DNA of 6,446 nucleotides from REEB95 sp035275845 (lineage in GTDB: Bacteria > Pseudomonadota > Alphaproteobacteria > ATCC43930 > CGMCC-115725). Below the pieces are notes generated by a model. It saw only the letters and a program-made list of their open reading frames with translations, was not told the DNA's origin and searched no databases. The position numbers and the translations under genes were made by a program. Position 1 is the first letter of the stretch. The number at the start of each line of letters is the position of its first letter. The DNA is taken from NCBI GenBank assembly GCA_035275845.1, contig DATEMD010000209.1, positions 1 through 6,446 on the forward strand, given 5' to 3'. Positions 1-3,517 of the stretch are shown piece by piece.

Positions 1-642
1 GACCAGATCTCGGTCGATGACAAGCTCGGCATTGCCTACACGTTCGGCGGCAAGGGCTTTGACGCCTACGACATCAAGACGCAGAAGCACATCGCTTACG
101 TGAACACCGGCGTGGGCACGACCCACTCGGGCGACGTCAGCAATGTGAACCATGCTGTCTATGCCTACACCGGAAAGCGGGCGTCACTTGCCGTCTATTG
201 CCCGGTTGCGGGACCTGGCAAGAACGGCGACTGGGCGGTTCCGGTTGGCTCGGCAGCGGGAAATCCGTGCGGCACGGGTCACTATGTGGCTGCTCCTGCA
301 GCTGGGGCCTACACCGTCTACTTCGAGTTCAACAAGGCCGACCTGACGTCTGATGCACGCAAGATCGTCGGTGAGGCGGCTGCTGCTGCCAAGACCGGCG
401 CGACCCGGCTCGTGGTCGACGGTTACACCGACTTGGCGGGCACGGCGCAATACAACCTCGGCCTGTCGAAGCGGCGTGCCGAGGCCGTGCGGGCCGCGCT
501 GATTGCCGACGGTATCTCGGCGAAGCGCATCAGCATCCAGGCCTTCGGCAAGACGGATCCGGCGGTGCCGACTCCGGACGGCGTGCGCGAGCCGCGTAAC
601 CGCCGTGCGGTGGTGGTCATCGGCCCGGGCTCGACGAGCTAA
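1..642 (+). CDS. OmpA-family outer-membrane protein, C-terminal part (5' truncated by window edge)
   Basis: Frame 1 is open from the first base to a TAA at 640-642, giving 213 residues of a protein whose start lies upstream. Residues about 1-65 alternate polar and aromatic residues (for example GIAYTFGG, HAVYAYTGK), consistent with the last strands of an outer-membrane beta-barrel. Residues about 66-100 form a Gly/Ala/Pro-rich linker with two cysteines (67 and 90). Residues about 104-208 are a complete OmpA/MotB C-terminal domain: a YFEFNKADLT opening strand, DGYTDLAGTAQYNLGLSKRRA in the middle, and the final REPRNRRAVVVI. In this family the Asp of the TD motif and the Arg of the NRR motif bind peptidoglycan diaminopimelate, so the protein probably tethers the outer membrane to the wall. 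An internal GTG at 100 could be called as a start, but the upstream codons are in frame and barrel-like, so it is not the true start. It is separated from the efflux operon by a terminator. Confidence 0.9.
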   Translation, partial: DQISVDDKLGIAYTFGGKGFDAYDIKTQKHIAYVNTGVGTTHSGDVSNVNHAVYAYTGKRASLAVYCPVAGPGKNGDWAVPVGSAAGNPCGTGHYVAAPAAGAYTVYFEFNKADLTSDARKIVGEAAAAAKTGATRLVVDGYTDLAGTAQYNLGLSKRRAEAVRAALIADGISAKRISIQAFGKTDPAVPTPDGVREPRNRRAVVVIGPGSTS

Positions 643-668
643 GGCTAGGCGATCTAATTACAAAACAG

Positions 669-700
669 CGGCCCGGCAGCAATGCCGGGCCGTTTTCTTT
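669..700 (+). terminator. Rho-independent terminator after the OmpA-family gene
   Basis: A perfect 10-bp GC-rich stem (669-678 pairs with 683-692, CGGCCCGGCA with TGCCGGGCCG) is closed by the tetraloop GCAA, a GNRA-type loop, and followed directly by TTTTCTTTTG. It lies 26 bases after the TAA of the OmpA-family gene. An A-rich stretch before the stem (661-667) means it might also work weakly on the opposite strand, but no gene on that strand needs it. It implies that the efflux operon downstream has its own promoter. Confidence 0.92.
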
Positions 701-737
701 TGTGCGCCGTGGCCGAGTGTGCTCGTGGCGGCCGGTG

Positions 738-779
738 CGGGGCAACATAAGGTCTCCGCGGCGCAACCAAGTTGCCCTG
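738..779. repeat. Inverted repeat in the upstream region, possible operator or RNA switch
   Basis: The arm CGGGGCAAC (738-746) pairs with GTTGCCCTG (771-779) over 9 bp including one G-T pair, with 24 bases between. The right arm can instead pair with a nearer copy, giving the perfect element GCAAC-CAA-GTTGC at 763-775. The two pairings exclude each other. There is no T-run after it, so it is not a terminator. It could be a repressor site, an RNA structure, or chance; there is no further support. Confidence 0.3.
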
Positions 780-935
780 AAAACGATTTCATTACGCCGT
801 CAGGTAACGGTAGGCTTCGACCCCCTATAGTGCTGGCGAGCAGAGGCCCGCACCGGGCGCTGCGCGCCGGCATATGGCGGCCACGAGGCGGGGCATGGCG
901 GCAAAAATTCTTGAGAGGAATCGGTTATCGCGCCA

Positions 936-965
936 TTGGCAAAGCGCCATGGCATAATGTATACC
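936..965 (+). promoter_or_regulatory. Candidate sigma70-like promoter for the efflux operon
   Basis: TTGGCA at 936-941 resembles a -35 box (5 of 6 to TTGACA), and TATACC at 960-965 resembles a -10 box (4 of 6) with an 18-base spacer. An overlapping CATAAT at 953-958 is a better -10 match but has no good -35 at normal spacing. Transcription would start near 972, leaving a leader of about 40 bases before the small ORF. The location fits, since a terminator lies upstream and the operon must start after it, but the boxes are weak and this is only a proposal. Confidence 0.28.
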
Positions 966-1002
966 AGAAGCAATAAACAGGCGTGGATGTACCACGCGCA
1001 TG

Positions 1003-1010
1003 GGAGGGAA
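1003..1010 (+). promoter_or_regulatory. Shine-Dalgarno of the small upstream ORF
   Basis: GGAGGGAA lies directly before the ATG at 1012, with 4 bases between the GGAGG core and the start codon. It is the strongest ribosome-binding sequence between the terminator and the outer-membrane factor gene, and it is the main reason to believe the small ORF is translated. An in-frame ATG at 1000 lies upstream of it and lacks an equivalent site. Confidence 0.55.
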
Positions 1011-1011
1011 C

Positions 1012-1137
1012 ATGGCCGGGATGTCGGCCGCACGCGTCCAGCGGGACGGGTGCGCGCAATGCTGGAATTACGTTTCGATGTCGCTGATTGCGCGTCACGC
1101 GCATCTGCGTTTCGGCTCTTTTGGAGCGGCGCCATGA
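1012..1137 (+). CDS. Small upstream ORF (41 aa) translationally coupled to the efflux operon
   Basis: ATG at 1012 opens a 41-codon frame that ends with TGA at 1135-1137, sharing ATGA with the start of the outer-membrane factor gene at 1134. It is preceded by GGAGGGAA. The peptide starts MAGMSAARVQRDG, has a CAQCW segment (Cys14, Cys17, a CxxC motif), then RHAHLRF (His28, His30) and ends FGSFGAAP. It has no signal peptide and no clear membrane span, and I do not recognise its family. The ATGA overlap is the same junction used between the other genes of the operon, so ribosomes ending here would be well placed to start the next gene. The CxxC plus HxH could bind metal or sense redox state, in the way copper-responsive upstream ORFs do in other proteobacteria, but this is inference. 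About 70% of its codons end in G or C, which supports coding only moderately. The alternative is that it is an untranslated part of the mRNA leader and the overlap is chance. Confidence 0.5.
   Translation: MAGMSAARVQRDGCAQCWNYVSMSLIARHAHLRFGSFGAAP
1053..1094 (+). repeat. Inverted repeat (mRNA hairpin) inside the small upstream ORF
   Basis: CGCGCAAT (1053-1060) and ATTGCGCG (1087-1094) are a perfect 8-bp inverted repeat with a 26-base loop. It lies inside the small ORF, just after the two cysteine codons begin, and 40 bases before the start of the outer-membrane factor gene. A ribosome translating the small ORF would open it. No T-run follows, so it is not a terminator. Confidence 0.4.
1123..1126 (+). 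promoter_or_regulatory. Ribosome binding site deciding the start of the outer-membrane factor gene
   Basis: GGAG is followed by 7 bases and then the ATG at 1134, which is normal spacing. This supports the start at 1134 over the in-frame upstream ATG at 936, which would put 66 unlikely residues before the lipoprotein signal. The bases GCTC at 1115-1118 can pair with GAGC at 1124-1127, which would partly hide this site, so translation may depend on ribosomes arriving from the small ORF. Confidence 0.7.
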
Positions 1138-2501
1138 ACGGTCGCCGCTGGATGCAATATGGCGTTGTTGGTCTTGCCGTCGGCCTTGCCGGCTGCTCGA
1201 CCTATACGCCGGTGCCGCTGCCCGAACGCGCCAACCTGGTTTCCAATCTCAACCAACTCAATCTCGCGATTCCGTCGCAAGCCAAGGTCGATCCGGCGAA
1301 GCCGATCACGCCAGACCAGGTCGGGCTGATCGCCGTGCTGAACGATCCCGAGCTGGCATCACAACGCGCCAAGATCGAAGCCGCCCACGCCGATGTACTC
1401 ACCGAGTCGATCCTGCCGAATCCGTCGGTCAGCCTGGGTTATGCATACCTGATCTATGCGCCACCGGCCGCCGGGGCGATCGCCGACGCGTTGACCGCAT
1501 CGATTTCGCAAGACATCGTTTCGATCATCACTTACGGGCCGCGAGTCGCCGCCGCAGAAGCGCGGTTCAAGCAGGTTAGCACGGACGCGATCTGGGACGA
1601 ATGGCAGGTGGCGCAAAAGGCGCGGATGGATGCCATCGCGCTCAACGCCGAAGACCATGAGATCGCCTTGCGGCAGCACGATCTCGCGCTGCTGACCAGC
1701 GAAATCAAGGAAGTGGAAAAGGCGACGCAGGCCGGCAATCTCGATCTCACCACCTCGGCGCCGTTGCTCGCCGCGTTGGCGGCCGCGCAGCGCGATCTCG
1801 CCACTGTGCAGCTCCAAGAGGTGAAGGACTGGCAGGATCTCGATTCGCTGCTCGGACTTCGGCCAACGGCCCGCTTCGCCATCAGCGAACCGGAGGGCGT
1901 CAAGGTGCCCGACAGCATCGATCCACTGGTCGCCTCGTTGCCGAAGCGCCGGCCGGATCTGATCGCACTCCAACTCGGCTATGAGGGGGCGGAGGAAGAC
2001 GCGCGCGCCGCCATTCTCGCGCAATTCCCCGCGTTCAGCCTGGGCGCCGCCGGCGGCTCTGATACGTCGCGAGTCGTCTCGGCCGGGCCGCAGGTAAGCT
2101 TTGACTTGCCGATCTTCAACCGCAACCAGGCGAAGGTTGCGGCGACCAAGGCAACCCGCGAACAGCTTCACGCCGAATATCAATCGCGGCTCGACGATGC
2201 CGAAGGCACTGCCCGCAGCCTGTTGATTCAGATGCGAATCGCCGCGGGCAATCTCAAGGACGCGCGCAAGGCTCTGGAATCGGCGACGTCGGTCCTCAAG
2301 GCGGCCGAAAATGCCTACCACCAGGGCAACATCGACCAACGCGCGCTTTCGGACTTCCAATCGACGGCGCTCGATCGCGAGGTTGATGTCATCGATTACG
2401 AGCGACAGATCCAAGAGAATGCGCTCGGCCTATCGGTTGAACTCGGCGTCGGCTTCCCACCAACCTTAATTACTCGTCCGGACCAGGAGACACGGTCATG
2501 A
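1134..2501 (+). CDS. TolC-family outer-membrane efflux channel, lipoprotein (RND operon)
   Basis: The 455-residue product is the outer-membrane exit duct of a tripartite RND efflux system. It starts with a lipoprotein signal peptide: basic MNGRR, a hydrophobic stretch, and the lipobox LAGC with Cys21 as the lipidated residue; Ser at +2 predicts outer-membrane sorting. The body has the two OEP repeats of the family. The first begins with TPDQVGLIAVLNDPEL (about residue 59), which corresponds to the usual helix opening of outer-membrane factors, followed by the barrel-strand segment PNPSVSLGYAYLIY. The second begins with RRPDLIALQ (272-280), a family hallmark, followed by the strand pair around FSLGAAGG and FDLPIFNRNQAKVA (323-336), then a long helix with YHQGNIDQRALSDF. 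Length is normal for OprM/CusC-type factors. The start at 1134 is chosen for its GGAG site and lipobox. It overlaps the small ORF before it and the adaptor after it by ATGA. Assignment to the family is firm; substrate is unknown. Confidence 0.93.
   Translation: MNGRRWMQYGVVGLAVGLAGCSTYTPVPLPERANLVSNLNQLNLAIPSQAKVDPAKPITPDQVGLIAVLNDPELASQRAKIEAAHADVLTESILPNPSVSLGYAYLIYAPPAAGAIADALTASISQDIVSIITYGPRVAAAEARFKQVSTDAIWDEWQVAQKARMDAIALNAEDHEIALRQHDLALLTSEIKEVEKATQAGNLDLTTSAPLLAALAAAQRDLATVQLQEVKDWQDLDSLLGLRPTARFAISEPEGVKVPDSIDPLVASLPKRRPDLIALQLGYEGAEEDARAAILAQFPAFSLGAAGGSDTSRVVSAGPQVSFDLPIFNRNQAKVAATKATREQLHAEYQSRLDDAEGTARSLLIQMRIAAGNLKDARKALESATSVLKAAENAYHQGNIDQRALSDFQSTALDREVDVIDYERQIQENALGLSVELGVGFPPTLITRPDQETRS
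2485..2490 (+). promoter_or_regulatory. Ribosome binding site of the adaptor gene
   Basis: AGGAGA lies 7 bases before the ATG at 2498, inside the end of the outer-membrane factor gene. It confirms the start that overlaps the preceding stop codon by ATGA. Confidence 0.75.
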
Positions 2502-3517
2502 ACTTCCGGAAATTTTCCGCGCTCGCTCTCGCATCTTGCCTCGTCGTTGCCGCAGTCACCACGGCCCAGGCCGACGACAGCGACAAATCCAGCGCCCTGG
2601 TCAAGCTTGGCGACATGAAGCAAGGCAGCTTGCCGACCTACGTGACCGCGTTCGGTCAGGTCGAGCCCGCCGCCACCGCGCGCGAGGCGATCACCGCACC
2701 GTTCGGCGCGCGGGTCCAGACCGTTGGGGTTCAGACCGGCCAGGAAGTGACCAAGGGCACGCCGCTGGTCACCGTAGTGCCGGGGCCGGATACCAAGGCT
2801 GCTTACAAGCTGGCCAAGGACACCTACGACCGGACGCTTCAGTTGGCCAAGGCGCATCTCGCGACTGCCAACGATCTCGCCAAGGCGGAATCCGATCTCT
2901 CCGTCCTGCAGGAGGAAGGCGCCAGTGGTCCGTTGACGATCAAGGCACCGTACGACGCCGTCGTTCTCAAGGTGGACGCGGCGCAAGGCGCGATCGTCTC
3001 GCACGGCGATTCGTTGCTCGAGATCGCCCAGCCGAATGGCCTGGTCGTGAAGGTCGGCGTCGATCCGGCGCAGGCCCTGTCGGTCAAGGCCGGTGACCCC
3101 GCGACGCTCACGCCGTTCACCGGCGCGGGCGCGGCCGTTGACGGCAAAGTCAACGTCCGCTCGGCGGTGATCAACTCCGATACCGGCTTGGTGCCGACCG
3201 AGATCACCTTCCCGCCCGGCAAGCTGTTGATCGGCGAGATGATCCGCGCCAGCATCAAGAACGGCGAGCAATCGGGCTATGTCGTTCCGCACTCGGCCCT
3301 TCTGGTCGACGACGATGGCACCCTCTTTGTTGTCCAGGCTGTGAACATGGAAGCGAAGAAGGTTGCCGTCGAGGTGCTCGCCAGCGACGGTAAACAGGAC
3401 GTGGTTTCCGGTGACGACCTGGACCCCAAAGCGCAGGTCGTGCTCGAAGGCAACAAGCAGCTCGATGATGGCACCAAACTCCGGGTCGCCAACTCGAATG
3501 GGGCGAGCGGAAAATGA
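2498..3517 (+). CDS. RND efflux periplasmic adaptor (HlyD/membrane fusion protein family)
   Basis: The 339-residue product links the inner-membrane pump to the outer-membrane channel. It begins with an export signal (MNFRK, then a hydrophobic stretch) most likely cut after TTAQA at residue 25. A second possibility is lipoprotein processing at the LASC sequence (Cys14), but the hydrophobic residues after that Cys make this less likely. Residues about 64-95 (ITAPFGARVQTVGVQTGQEV) and 145-178 (LTIKAPYDAVVLKVDAAQG) are the two halves of the biotinyl-lipoyl-like domain; between them, about 98-142, lies a short helical hairpin rich in Ala, Lys and Leu. A beta-barrel domain covers about 180-255 and the membrane-proximal domain about 258-335. 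There is no metal-binding N-terminal extension with Met or His clusters, as some metal-efflux adaptors have. It overlaps both neighbours by ATGA. Confidence 0.93.
   Translation: MNFRKFSALALASCLVVAAVTTAQADDSDKSSALVKLGDMKQGSLPTYVTAFGQVEPAATAREAITAPFGARVQTVGVQTGQEVTKGTPLVTVVPGPDTKAAYKLAKDTYDRTLQLAKAHLATANDLAKAESDLSVLQEEGASGPLTIKAPYDAVVLKVDAAQGAIVSHGDSLLEIAQPNGLVVKVGVDPAQALSVKAGDPATLTPFTGAGAAVDGKVNVRSAVINSDTGLVPTEITFPPGKLLIGEMIRASIKNGEQSGYVVPHSALLVDDDGTLFVVQAVNMEAKKVAVEVLASDGKQDVVSGDDLDPKAQVVLEGNKQLDDGTKLRVANSNGASGK

Larger units (their letters stand above)
701..1011. other. Intergenic region with no convincing gene
   Basis: No reading frame here has a credible start, ribosome binding site or protein-like composition; open frames on both strands appear to be chance frames of GC-rich DNA. 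It contains an inverted repeat at 738-779, two overlapping short GC hairpins (846-858 GCCCG/CGGGC and 856-868 GGCGC/GCGCC, which cannot both form), an 8-base direct repeat ATGGCGGC at 874-881 and 895-902 (21 bases apart), and a possible promoter near 936-965. It probably holds the control region of the efflux operon. Confidence 0.6.

Noticed and set aside
824..831. TATAGT at 826-831 as a -10 box
   Set aside because: No acceptable -35 sequence lies 16-18 bases upstream; the bases there are GGTAAC-like.
874..902. Direct repeat ATGGCGGC, two copies 21 bases apart
   Set aside because: An 8-base GC-rich word recurring at this distance is expected by chance, and a further TGGCGGC at 726-732 suggests it is merely common here.
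946..953. Perfect palindrome GCCATGGC, next to GCCATTGGC at 932-940, as a possible operator
   Set aside because: An 8-base palindrome of this composition is common in GC-rich DNA, and the neighbouring copy is imperfect; there is too little to call a site.
503..976. Open frame of 157 codons on the + strand crossing the OmpA stop, the terminator and the intergenic region
   Set aside because: It begins inside the OmpA-domain gene in another frame, runs through an intrinsic terminator, and is Arg/Ala-rich with no domain.
936..1133. Upstream in-frame extension of the outer-membrane factor gene starting at ATG 936
   Set aside because: The extra 66 residues are arginine-rich and unlike a signal peptide, no ribosome site precedes 936, and the start at 1134 gives a proper GGAG site and a clean lipoprotein signal with LAGC.
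1359..2414. Long open frame of 351 codons on the - strand
   Set aside because: It is antisense to the outer-membrane factor gene, is rich in Arg and Gly with no recognisable domain, and is typical of the shadow frames found opposite GC-rich genes.
2396..3292. Open frame of 298 codons on the - strand
   Set aside because: It is the antisense shadow of the adaptor gene, with Arg/Asp/Gly-rich low-quality composition.
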